Positions 1-7,118 of a stretch of 16,438 bases of DNA are shown here, piece by piece. The DNA is from CAUZJO01 sp963580245. GTDB taxonomy: Bacteria > Sumerlaeota > Sumerlaeia > MVZB01. Made by a program: the position numbers and the translations under genes. The stretch is from assembly GCA_963580245.1 (NCBI GenBank), contig CAUZJO010000108.1:1-16438 (forward strand), read 5' to 3'. A model generated the notes under the pieces. It was not told the origin of the DNA. It searched no databases and worked only from the letters and a program-made list of their open reading frames with translations. Numbering within the stretch: position 1 is the stretch's first letter; each line of letters begins with the position of its first letter.

Positions 1-480
1 AAGGTCCGCCGCGAGTCCGAGCGACTCGGGGATGACGAATTGCTGTTCGACAGTGTTCGCCTTGGGGACGTAACGCTCGATAATTCCGCCGCGCGGATAA
101 TCAATGGTCCTGTTCGCGGTCTCGCGAGGGGTTATCTCCCCCGTCACGACTCCGGTGACAGGGCCTTCAGTGGTCGCAACCCGTGTCAATGCCCATTGCC
201 ACTGGGGGCCATGGCGCGGCGTAAACTGCATCCCGCCGGTGCTGAATCTGGCGCGATGGTTCGGATGGTTCAGTTCAATCGCGTCGTCAAGGCCGATCAG
301 TTCGTTCAAGGCCATCGCTTGGACTTGCCGCGGCTCCAGGTTGAGTGTGTTGGAACTTTGGTGGGAGGCCCCTTTCTCAATGGCGCGAGTGTCTTGCGCC
401 TGAAGCTGGCAGAGAGCCATAACGATCAACGCGACCGTGAGTCTGCCGCTTCCGTTTAACCCAATCATGCGGTAATTCAT
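1..480 (-). CDS. Secreted protein of unknown function, N-terminal part only
   Basis: The reading frame is open for 160 codons from an ATG at 480 down to the left edge of the window, so the C-terminus is missing. It starts with a signal peptide: MNYRMIGLNGSGRLT, then a hydrophobic stretch VALIVMALCQLQA, with likely cleavage near AQA/QD around residue 29. A GGAG ribosome-binding site lies about 7 bases upstream. The mature part has MQFTPRHGPQWQWALTRV and later IIERYVPKANTVEQQFVIPE. This resembles the N-terminal module that precedes beta-propeller or repeat regions in large secreted proteins of environmental bacteria, where a phrase of the type 'YV-N---LEQ-F-' is common. That likeness is from memory of the style of such proteins, so the family is not firmly assigned. 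The protein probably acts in the periplasm or outside the cell. Confidence 0.7.
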   Translation of the reverse strand, partial: MNYRMIGLNGSGRLTVALIVMALCQLQAQDTRAIEKGASHQSSNTLNLEPRQVQAMALNELIGLDDAIELNHPNHRARFSTGGMQFTPRHGPQWQWALTRVATTEGPVTGVVTGEITPRETANRTIDYPRGGIIERYVPKANTVEQQFVIPESLGLAADL

Positions 481-975
481 CTTTGTCTCCCGTTTAGTAA
501 TAAACTCGCGAGCATTGTCCGCCCCTGAAGACGGTTTCGCTAACGCTCAACCCGGATGGCCGGGTTCACTCAAAGCCTGGGGGCAAATCGATGCGTCTCC
601 TTCAACCTGGAAGCATGATTGAGCTCGCGGGTGGTTGAGTCAATGAATTTCCCGAACCGGTCGAGGACGACCCTCACCGGGGCCTTTCTTCGTCCGCCCT
701 TCGGTGTGTGCCGGCGGTGGCGCGTGCTCGGCGGGTCGGGTGAAGTTGTTCGCGACGAAGACCCCGGGGCCCCTGTACGAAAAAGCAGGGGGGGCGCACA
801 CGCGGTAGGGCCCCGTTCTCGCATATTATTTTATTTTTTTATTTCAATTCTGGCGGTCGGCATCGGAGCAGGTGGCCTAAACCGCGTCTGCGGTCCCAGA
901 ATCGGTGAAGGTGGACCGGAGTGACGGATGAGTTGTCGAGGACGGGTATGTTCGACTATGCTTCTGCAATGAGGG
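481..975. other. Long non-coding stretch with two hairpins and a T-rich tract
   Basis: No convincing gene is seen. Short frames on both strands here have no recognisable motif and no good ribosome-binding site. The stretch holds a 7-base-pair hairpin AACCCGG/CCGGGTT (549-566), a longer inverted repeat CGGGGCCC/GGGCCCCG (765-815), and a very T-rich tract at about 826-850. The last part runs into the IS3 transposase remnant and may itself be decayed mobile DNA. Confidence 0.5.
765..815 (+). terminator. Possible terminator: GC stem followed by T-rich tract
   Basis: CGGGGCCC (765-772) pairs perfectly with GGGCCCCG (808-815) across a 35-base spacer. A T-rich tract including seven consecutive T residues follows at about 826-841. 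The arrangement resembles an intrinsic terminator on the plus strand, but the loop is long, the T tract starts some 10 bases after the stem, and no gene on the plus strand ends just before it. Confidence 0.25.
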
Positions 976-1185
976 TTGCGCTTGTTATTGGACAACGTGC
1001 TCATCGAGCGGCTGTGGTGGACGCTGAAATACGAGGAGATTTACCCGAAGGCCTATGCCGATGGGCTGGCTCTACACCAAGGACTTGGAGACTACTTTGC
1101 CTACTATAACGGAGAAAGGAGACATTGGGCTCTGGACAAGAAGACCCCGGCAGAGGTATTTGTCGGTGGAGGGGGTTGGACATGA
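976..1185 (+). pseudogene. IS3-family transposase (OrfB) C-terminal remnant
   Basis: The frame reads LDNVLIERLWWTLKYEEIYPK, then GLGDYFAYYNGERRHWALDKKTPAEVF. This matches the end of the integrase core of IS3-type OrfB transposases, where DNVFVERLW-(S/T)-KYEE-Y and YN--R-H-AL---TPAEV are hallmark phrases. The conserved E of the DDE triad is the E in IERLW. Only about 65 residues remain; the upstream catalytic Asp residues are absent and the frame upstream carries no matching sequence. The piece is therefore a decayed fragment, not an active transposase. Just upstream, in another frame (about 921-965), ELSRTGMFDY is faintly like the MSR-GN-YDN phrase of other IS3-group transposases, but this is too short to assert. 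Confidence 0.8.
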
Positions 1186-1193
1186 TCGAGCGA

Positions 1194-1241
1194 GATGCCG
1201 TCGCTTCGTTTCGGAGACGGGCCGCGCCACGCGACGGCATC
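1194..1241. repeat. Perfect 11-base inverted repeat beside the IS3 remnant
   Basis: GATGCCGTCGC (1194-1204) is repeated as its exact reverse complement, GCGACGGCATC (1231-1241), around a 26-base loop. It begins nine bases after the stop codon of the transposase remnant. It could be a transcription terminator without a T tract, a protein-binding site, or the remains of a mobile-element end. Confidence 0.6.
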
Positions 1242-1486
1242 AGCAGGGGCGGCTTGTTGACCGCTCAAAACACGCAACAGGCAACCACAGATTCCACCTT
1301 AAATTCGCCGGTTCGTGCTCTAAAGATTGGGGGGAGCCGCAGTTTACGGTCATATGAACTTACCAGTCGAGGGGAAACCACGGCCTTCTGTCAACGGAAC
1401 GGATGATCTGCTCAGAAGGATATTGGTGTCTTGGTCACCGCGTGTTCAGTGGAGCCGTCGGAGGTCCTATTCTAGGATGAACGTCA

Positions 1487-1515
1487 TTGACACGAGTCTC
1501 ACGCAGCGGGATAAT
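1487..1515 (+). promoter_or_regulatory. Near-consensus sigma-70 promoter driving the propeller gene
   Basis: TTGACA (1487-1492) is followed after exactly 17 bases by GATAAT (1510-1515). This gives a perfect -35 box, ideal spacing and a one-mismatch -10 box. Transcription would begin near 1522 and give a leader of about 165-210 bases before the propeller gene, depending on its start codon. The match is by eye, but so good a match by chance in GC-rich DNA is uncommon. Confidence 0.6.
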
Positions 1516-1686
1516 CCACTCAGAATTGAGGGATTTGTATAGGTCGGTTAACCATATGGGATATGTCGGGTCCTGCGATAGAACCGATGTAAGTAGAGGA
1601 GGATCGTCAAGAAGTGATCAGGTCATCCTCGACACTGCAACGGTACCGTTCATGAGCAAAGAGACCGGGGGCAGCCGATCATACTC

Positions 1687-3534
1687 ATGCCGAATTTGAT
1701 CTCTATTGTCTATCTCAATTCAAAGAGGTTCATGGTGCTTATCATGTTCTTCATGATGAATTATCCGCCGATGACCATGCAATTCAGAGATGTAACGCTT
1801 GAGACCGGCATTACACACACGTTCACGCCGGTCCCCGATGATTGCGCCCTGCATGGGCCGGTGGGCGACACCACGAAATACTTCGCCGGCGGAGTAGTCG
1901 CCGAGGACTTTAACGCAGACGGCTGGTTTGATCTCTACGTGCTCCAGTCGGGGATATTGCCGAATTTGATGTATATCAACAACGAGGGTGCATCCTTTAG
2001 CGAAGAAGCCGCGCAGCGAGGTGCTGATCTTGTCGGGTTTGCCATGGGGACGGCGGCCGCCGACTACGATAATGACGGAGACGTGGATATTTGCGTGACG
2101 TATTGTTCGTCGCCGCACGTTCTTCTTGTGAATGACGGCAGCGGACATTTTACGGCCAACACCACGATGCTGACCGTCCCCCTGTCCAGTGTTACGAGTC
2201 CGTCATGGGGTGATGTCGATAATGACGGTAACTTGGAGCTTGCGGTTGGCCAGTGGAATGACGAGCCTCAGAATGTTTGTCTATATCGAAATGTCGGGGA
2301 CGGCGTCCTGGAACCTTACGAGTTTCGCGACTTTCCGCACAAGGAAATCCTGTCGTTCACCCCTAGATTTGCAGATTTCAACAACGATCGCCTTTCCGAC
2401 CTGATGCTGGTTTGCGATGGCCAGGAAACACAGTTGTACATGAACATCGGCAACGGCCGTTTCGAGAATGTAACGGGCACGCATATAACGATTGTGGACG
2501 TGAACGGCATGGGTCACACGGTCGGTGACTTTAACAATGACGGGTCTCTGGATATATTCGTGAGCAGCATCATCGCCCATGACATTGGCAATGCACTCTA
2601 CAAGAACAGGGGAGACGGGACATTTTATGATATCGCGATAAGTGCTGGCGTCAATGATGGTCATTGGGGATGGGGCGCCAGTTTCGGCGATCTGGATAAT
2701 GACGGTGATCTCGACATTTATCATGTCAATGGCTGGGGACGGCCATTCAACCGGAAGCCCGCTCGGCTTTTCGAGAACCTGGGCGATGATACTTTTGTCG
2801 ACGTGGCCGCCGCCTCCGGTGCGGCCGACCTGGGGCAGGGAAGGGGAGTCGTTCTGTTCGATTATGACAATGACGGTTATCTGGACATTTTCATTGTGAA
2901 CCATGAAGAGGCAATATTCGACGTCCAGCCGGTCGAGATTCGTCCGGGAATGCCCGTCCTGCTGCGCAATGAAACCGCGCAGGACAATCACTGGCTGAAA
3001 GTTTCTCTGGAGGGCACGCCTCCATTTCACCATCATGGTTTGGGATCGCGGGTTTATCTCAGGATGGAGTCCGGAATGCAGATGCGTGAACTGGACGCCT
3101 CCTCAAATTACTTGTCCCAGAATCCAAGCAGGATGGCTCATTTTGGCCTGGGGGCGCGACAGATGGTCGACGAGGTCCGCGCGGAATGGGTCAATGGAGA
3201 CGCCACCGTGGTCGAGAACGTTGAAGCCGATCAGTTGATCGTCCTTCATAGTCCAATGGCGGAAATATCCAGTCGTCGGGTCGTCATCGGATCGCCAGTC
3301 ACGGCTGCGGCGGCAGGCGATTTATCACAGGCGGCCATTCGGAGATGGATGATCGAGGGTACGGAGCATGAAGACCCCGTGACCTATACGTTTAACGTGC
3401 CTGGAGAGAAGGAATTACGGTTGAATAGGCTTGACCAGGATGGAGAAACGGTTCTCTTTTCCGAGATTTATCGTATCCAGGTCGCGGCCCCGGATAACAA
3501 AGTACCGGAATCGCTCTGGTTAAGTCTGAACTGA
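1687..3534 (+). CDS. FG-GAP/VCBS beta-propeller protein with ASPIC/UnbV domain (CRTAC1-like)
   Basis: The 615-residue protein carries seven Ca-binding D-x-D/N-x-D-G-type loops at about residues 74, 126, 176, 230, 281, 335 and 392 (for example DYDNDGDVD and DLDNDGDLD). These define the blades of an FG-GAP integrin-like beta-propeller. The fourth, DFNNDRLSD, has lost its glycine. An ASPIC/UnbV module follows at about 432-520 (NHWLKVSLEG, GLGSRVYLRM, HFGLGA). The last 90 residues form an extra beta-rich, possibly Ig/PKD-like tail. Such proteins are exported and bind or adhere; the family has no proven enzymatic role. The N-terminus is basic then hydrophobic (KRFMVLIMFFMM) but lacks a clear signal-peptidase site. 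An alternative start at 1732, preceded by AAAGAGG at a short distance, would remove 15 residues. The gene stands alone with its own promoter and a terminator-like hairpin. Confidence 0.9.
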   Translation: MPNLISIVYLNSKRFMVLIMFFMMNYPPMTMQFRDVTLETGITHTFTPVPDDCALHGPVGDTTKYFAGGVVAEDFNADGWFDLYVLQSGILPNLMYINNEGASFSEEAAQRGADLVGFAMGTAAADYDNDGDVDICVTYCSSPHVLLVNDGSGHFTANTTMLTVPLSSVTSPSWGDVDNDGNLELAVGQWNDEPQNVCLYRNVGDGVLEPYEFRDFPHKEILSFTPRFADFNNDRLSDLMLVCDGQETQLYMNIGNGRFENVTGTHITIVDVNGMGHTVGDFNNDGSLDIFVSSIIAHDIGNALYKNRGDGTFYDIAISAGVNDGHWGWGASFGDLDNDGDLDIYHVNGWGRPFNRKPARLFENLGDDTFVDVAAASGAADLGQGRGVVLFDYDNDGYLDIFIVNHEEAIFDVQPVEIRPGMPVLLRNETAQDNHWLKVSLEGTPPFHHHGLGSRVYLRMESGMQMRELDASSNYLSQNPSRMAHFGLGARQMVDEVRAEWVNGDATVVENVEADQLIVLHSPMAEISSRRVVIGSPVTAAAAGDLSQAAIRRWMIEGTEHEDPVTYTFNVPGEKELRLNRLDQDGETVLFSEIYRIQVAAPDNKVPESLWLSLN

Positions 3535-3882
3535 AGAAGGGTTGAAATATCACCGGCTTCTGCCCAGGGCGTTATGGGATTTTTTTTCGCTGCCTGATCG
3601 ACCCTCCCGGCAGACTTCACTGCGATCATCCATTCGCCAGGGCTGATAAAGCCGGCCCTGGCGAATGGTGGCGTTTTAGATAGTCCCCGTAGCAAAACCT
3701 CAATTCTTGATCCGGAGAGGGGTTGAAATCTCATGATAGGGCGTGGCGAAAGCTCCCCAGCGCCCAAAGTGACTCCGCAAGGGGGCGTGGCGCGCGGTTT
3801 GGTGGCTCAAACATGTGCGTCCGGGCGCGGTTTGGCCTTGACCCCTTCCGTCGTCTTGATTTCTGGCCCGCTTCGGCGCCGT
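3535..3882. other. Spacer with hairpin and probable mobile-element end
   Basis: No gene is supported. The first part holds the hairpin that ends the propeller gene (3630-3668). The second part, from about 3723, is more GC-rich and lies just beyond the stop codon of the transposase remnant. It probably contains the non-coding end of that element, but its terminal inverted repeat cannot be defined without the other end. GGGTTGAAAT occurs twice (3539-3548 and 3720-3729). Confidence 0.4.
3630..3668 (+). terminator. Strong hairpin downstream of the propeller gene
   Basis: CCATTCGCCAGGGC (3630-3643) is followed by an 11-base loop and its exact complement, GCCCTGGCGAATGG (3655-3668), a perfect 14-base-pair stem. 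A short TTTT run follows at 3673-3676. It lies about 95 bases after the stop codon and is the likely transcription end of the propeller gene, although the T run is weak for a classical intrinsic terminator. Confidence 0.6.
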
Positions 3883-4191
3883 TCAGGCCCCGGCGAGGTG
3901 GCCGGTCAGCAAGCGCAGGTTGTAGGTCAGCACGCCCCATCCCACATAGGCCTTAAACGATCGCGCCCCTTTCCACAAACACCGTTTCAAACCAAAGCTA
4001 CGCAGCAGCGTGGAGAGGTTGCCCTCGATCCCCGCGCGCCAGCGCAGCAGACGGCGGAACCAAGGCGCCTGTTTCAAACGCTTTCTCAGTTGGCTCAAGC
4101 GCCCCGGCTTGGGCAGCGCGATCTGCTCCACGCCGGCCTCGGCGGCGACTTTTTCATTATGTTTACTGTGACAACGCCGATCGGCCGTCAG
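3883..4191 (-). pseudogene. DDE transposase C-terminal remnant (IS4/IS5/IS1182-type)
   Basis: Read on the minus strand from about 4191, the frame gives LTADRRCHSKHNEKVAAEAG, then VEQIALPKPGR, WFRRLLRWRAGIEG, LKRCLWKG and VGWGVLTYNLRLL, ending at a stop at 3883. This is the end of DDE transposases of the IS4/IS5/IS1182 group: the second catalytic Asp lies in T-A-D-R, and the catalytic Glu in the RAGIEG phrase is typical. About 100 residues remain and the first catalytic Asp is missing. The frame stops resembling a transposase at about 4191, exactly where the corrinoid-protein fragment starts on the opposite strand. It is a truncated, inactive copy. Confidence 0.8.
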
Positions 4192-4433
4192 TCGCCGCGG
4201 CGAAGGAACACCGGGCCGACATCATCGGGATGAGCGCCTTGCTGACCACCACGATGCACTACATGAAGGAAATTGTCGACGGGTTCCGGGAGGCGGGGTT
4301 GGGACACGTGCGGACGGCGGTCGGCGGCGCGCCGGTCAGTCAGATGTTCGCCGACGAGATCGGGGGCGACGGCTACGGGGAAAACGCGCCGACGGCGATT
4401 GAGTTGTTCAGGGAAATGGCGCCGGGCGACTGA
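4191..4433 (+). pseudogene. Corrinoid (B12-binding) methyltransferase protein, C-terminal half
   Basis: The frame reads VAAAKEHRADIIGMSALLTT, then TMHYMKEIVDGFREAGLG, VGGAPVSQMFADEIGGDGY and a stop at 4433. This is the second half of the Rossmann-type B12-binding domain of MtaC/MtbC/MttC-like corrinoid proteins, where D-I-(I/V)-G-(M/L)-S-A-L-L-T-T-T and VGGAP(V/I)---FA--IGADGY are conserved. These proteins carry methyl groups between a methyltransferase and a methyl acceptor. Here the N-terminal helical cap and the cobalt-ligand histidine motif (DxHxxG) are missing, because the sequence is broken at about 4191 by transposase DNA. About 80 residues remain, so it cannot work as a corrinoid carrier. 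It faces the xylH-like gene tail to tail with 34 bases between stops. Confidence 0.8.
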
Positions 4434-4467
4434 CGGGACCGAGAAAGAGACCGCGCGATGGCGGAGG

Positions 4468-5607
4468 CTATTTCCTGGCGAGTGCCATGTCCATCCACAC
4501 CGCAAGAATCAGCACGGTTCCGCGCGCCATGTACTTCAGCTCGGGCGACACGGCCAACAGCGTCATGCCGTTGAGCAGACTCGTCATGATCAGCGCGCCG
4601 AACAGCACCCCCATCACCGTGCCCCGTCCGCCTCTCAAGCTTGCCCCCCCGATCACGCAAGCCGCGATCGCATCGAGCTCCATCAGATCCCCGACCGTCG
4701 TCGTCGAGGCGCCGGCATAGGCCGTCTGCATAAAGCCCGTCATCGCGACGATCGCCCCCAGCAGCGCATAGGCGCCGATCACAACCTTCTGGATCGGGAT
4801 GCCGGAGAGCAGCGCGGCCTCCTCGTTGTCGCCGATGGCGTAGAGGTAGCGGCCGAACGGGGTGTGCTGGGTGACCACGTAGACCCCGAAGGCGACGACC
4901 CCCAGGATCACCACTGACAGCGGGATGCCGCGGAAGCTATTCATCACGATCACCATCAGCAACAGGCCCTGCAATCCGACGAAGGTCTTGAGAAACGCCA
5001 CTTCGAAAGCGTCGACCGCAAAGCCGTGATCGCGGCGTTGGCGACGCGCGCGGATCTGAGCCAGGACGAAGAGCGCGCCGATGCCCGCAAAGAGCAGATA
5101 GCCACTCCACGCGGGGAAATAGTAGGTGGTGAGCAGCGAATAGAGATTCGAGGTATTGCCCGCGCTGACCGGGATCGTCGAATTGTGAATGACCAGCCAG
5201 AACGCGCCCTTGAACACCAGCAGTCCGCCCAGGGTGATGATGAAGGCCGGAATCCGCTGCCCTATGATCAGCTTGCCCATCAGCGACCAGACCAGGATGG
5301 CGAAGGCGAAGCCTATCGCCAGCGCCAGCGGCGCGGGCAGGTGGTGCTCGAAGATCAGGACGCTGGCGATGCCTCCGATGAGCCCTACCCCGCTGCCGAC
5401 CGATAGATCGATCATCCCGGGCAACAGGACCAGCAGCATGCCCAGCGCCAACGTGGCGGTGATGGCCAGCTCAATCGACAACATCGACAAGTTGCGCGGG
5501 CTGAGAAACTTGTCGGACGCCAGCGCGAAGAAGACCCAGATCAATACGAGCCCGATGGCGATCGAAAAGTCGCGAATGGTAATCTTGCTATGGATGGGGT
5601 TCCCCAA
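4468..5607 (-). CDS. xylH: Sugar ABC transporter permease, XylH-like
   Basis: A 379-residue inner-membrane protein with about ten hydrophobic segments. It carries the permease signature of the carbohydrate-uptake-2 (ribose/xylose) family: PGMIDLSVGSGVGL near the N-terminal third, IPAFIITLGGL in the middle, and YAIGDNEEAALLSGIPIQ, the loop that contacts the ATPase. A charged cytoplasmic loop (RARRQRRDHG) in the centre is typical of XylH. It would form the membrane channel with the ATPase encoded just upstream. The only reasonable start is TTG at 5607, since an in-frame stop lies directly before it. This leaves three bases after the stop of the ATPase gene and suggests translational coupling. 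It is the last gene of the SDR-xylFGH operon. Substrate choice cannot be read from the permease alone. Confidence 0.9.
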   Translation of the reverse strand: MGNPIHSKITIRDFSIAIGLVLIWVFFALASDKFLSPRNLSMLSIELAITATLALGMLLVLLPGMIDLSVGSGVGLIGGIASVLIFEHHLPAPLALAIGFAFAILVWSLMGKLIIGQRIPAFIITLGGLLVFKGAFWLVIHNSTIPVSAGNTSNLYSLLTTYYFPAWSGYLLFAGIGALFVLAQIRARRQRRDHGFAVDAFEVAFLKTFVGLQGLLLMVIVMNSFRGIPLSVVILGVVAFGVYVVTQHTPFGRYLYAIGDNEEAALLSGIPIQKVVIGAYALLGAIVAMTGFMQTAYAGASTTTVGDLMELDAIAACVIGGASLRGGRGTVMGVLFGALIMTSLLNGMTLLAVSPELKYMARGTVLILAVWMDMALARK

Positions 5608-5610
5608 TGC

Positions 5611-7116
5611 CTAGTTGTTCGCCATGGCCGCGGCGAGCATCCGCTCCTGCGTGGCTTGCCCGCGATCGAATTGGCCGGCGATTCGCCCATTGCTGAGGAT
5701 GACGATCCGGTCGCTCATCCCCATCAGCTCGGACAATTCGCTCGAAACCAGCACGACCGCCTTGCCCTGCGTGGTCAAGCGGTTGACCAACTCATAAACC
5801 TCGACCTTGGCGCCGACGTCGATGCCGCGCGTGGGCTCATCGAGCAAGATCGCCCGCGGTGCGGTCATCAGCGCCTTGCCGAGCACGACCTTCTGTTGGT
5901 TGCCCCCCGACAGGCTGCCGACGATGGTCTCCTGGCCCTTGGCCCGAATGCCCAGCGAGTCAAAGAGCGCCTGGTTGCGGCGTATTTCGCGGTTTTGGTC
6001 GATGAGCCACCGCGCGGTGAATTGCCGGAGCGAAGATAGCGACAAGTTGAAGCCGATCGATTTATCCAGGAACAGGCCGTAGCGCTTGCGGTCCTCGCTC
6101 ACCAGTACCAGGCCCTCGGCGATGGCGTCGGCCGGCGAATGGTCTTTCAACTCGCGACCGTTGACCCGCACCGATCCGTTCAGGCGCTTGCCGTAGAACC
6201 CCAGAATATGCAACAGCAGCTCGCTGCGCCCCGCGCCCATCAGCCCGCCCAGGCCCAGGACCTCTCCCGCCCGCACCGTAAAGCTGATATCGCGCAGGAC
6301 CTCCGCGCCCCCTTCGACCACCGACAAATTCTCTACCGCCAGCACCTCCGCGCCCGGTTCCGCCTGCTTGCGCGGATAAAAATCGACGATCTCCCGGCCC
6401 ACCATGTGACAGATGACCTCGTCCTTGTCGGTCTCGGCCGCCGCCAGCGTACAGATGGCCCGGCCGTCGCGCAGGACCGTTATCCGATCGGCGATCTGGA
6501 AGACCTCGTCGAGCTTGTGCGAAATATACAGGCAGGCGATCCCGCGTTCCCGCAGGCTCCGCACGATCTGCAGTAGCCGCTCGACTTCCGACTCTGTCAG
6601 CGCCGCGGTCGGCTCGTCGAGGAGCAGAATCCTGGAGTTCTTGGCCAGCGCCTTAACGATCTCGACCAGTTGCTTTTGGCCGATGCCCAGATCGGCCACC
6701 CGTGCCGTCGGGTCCAGCGCGAGATCGTATTCGCGTAACAGCGCGCGCGTATCGGCATACATCTGGTGCCAGTCCACCAGCGCGCCGCGCCGGGGCTCGG
6801 CGCCGAGAAAGACGTTCTCCGCCACCGTCATCGCACCGATCAACGCCAACTCCTGGTAAATCACGGCGATACCCGCCGCCTCGGCGTCGGCGATGGAGTG
6901 AAACGCCGCGTGCCGACCGCTGATCAACACCCGACCCTCATAGGCGCCGCTCGCATGAACCCCGGAGAGTACTTTGATCAGCGTCGATTTCCCCGCCCCG
7001 TTTTCGCCGCACAAGGCGTGGATCTCTCCCGGCACCAGGTCGAACGAGACCCGATCGAGCGCGGTGACACCCGAAAACCGCTTGGTCAATGCCTGGACCT
7101 CGAGTACCTTCTCCAT
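5611..7116 (-). CDS. xylG: Sugar ABC transporter ATP-binding protein, XylG-like, two ATPase domains
   Basis: A 501-residue protein of the size usual for RbsA/XylG/MglA. The first nucleotide-binding domain has Walker A GENGAGKST (37-45), Q-loop Q88, signature LGIGQKQ (143-149), Walker B ILLLDEPT (163-170) and switch His200. The second has a degenerate Walker A GLMGAGRSE (291-299, Arg in place of Lys), signature LSGGNQQK (402-409) and Walker B AILLDEPTRGIDVG (422-435). This asymmetry is normal in the family, in which the first site is the main hydrolysis site. It powers sugar import through the XylH-like permease from the cytoplasmic face. The ATG start lies two bases after the stop of the binding-protein gene, so the two are translationally linked. 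Confidence 0.95.
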   Translation of the reverse strand: MEKVLEVQALTKRFSGVTALDRVSFDLVPGEIHALCGENGAGKSTLIKVLSGVHASGAYEGRVLISGRHAAFHSIADAEAAGIAVIYQELALIGAMTVAENVFLGAEPRRGALVDWHQMYADTRALLREYDLALDPTARVADLGIGQKQLVEIVKALAKNSRILLLDEPTAALTESEVERLLQIVRSLRERGIACLYISHKLDEVFQIADRITVLRDGRAICTLAAAETDKDEVICHMVGREIVDFYPRKQAEPGAEVLAVENLSVVEGGAEVLRDISFTVRAGEVLGLGGLMGAGRSELLLHILGFYGKRLNGSVRVNGRELKDHSPADAIAEGLVLVSEDRKRYGLFLDKSIGFNLSLSSLRQFTARWLIDQNREIRRNQALFDSLGIRAKGQETIVGSLSGGNQQKVVLGKALMTAPRAILLDEPTRGIDVGAKVEVYELVNRLTTQGKAVVLVSSELSELMGMSDRIVILSNGRIAGQFDRGQATQERMLAAAMANN

Positions 7117-7118
7117 GC

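Larger units (their letters stand above)
1186..1686. other. Non-coding stretch: inverted repeat, promoter and leader before the propeller gene
   Basis: No protein of recognisable type is encoded here. The stretch contains an 11-base perfect inverted repeat (1194-1241) next to the IS3 remnant, a near-consensus promoter (1487-1515) and a leader of roughly 165-210 bases. The leader holds a perfect 12-base palindrome, AACGGTACCGTT (1639-1650), and an isolated AGGAGG (1597-1602) with no good reading frame behind it. Confidence 0.5.

Noticed and set aside
549..566. AACCCGG/CCGGGTT hairpin as a terminator
   Set aside because: No T tract on either strand and it lies upstream of a minus-strand gene start, not after a gene end.
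570..924. Overlapping short open frames on both strands before the IS3 remnant
   Set aside because: No motif, low-complexity Arg/Gly/Pro content and no ribosome-binding site. Treated as chance frames in GC-rich DNA.
2281..3036. Minus-strand open frame (251 codons) inside the propeller gene
   Set aside because: Complement of the repeated D-N-D-G codons. No start signal and no family motif.
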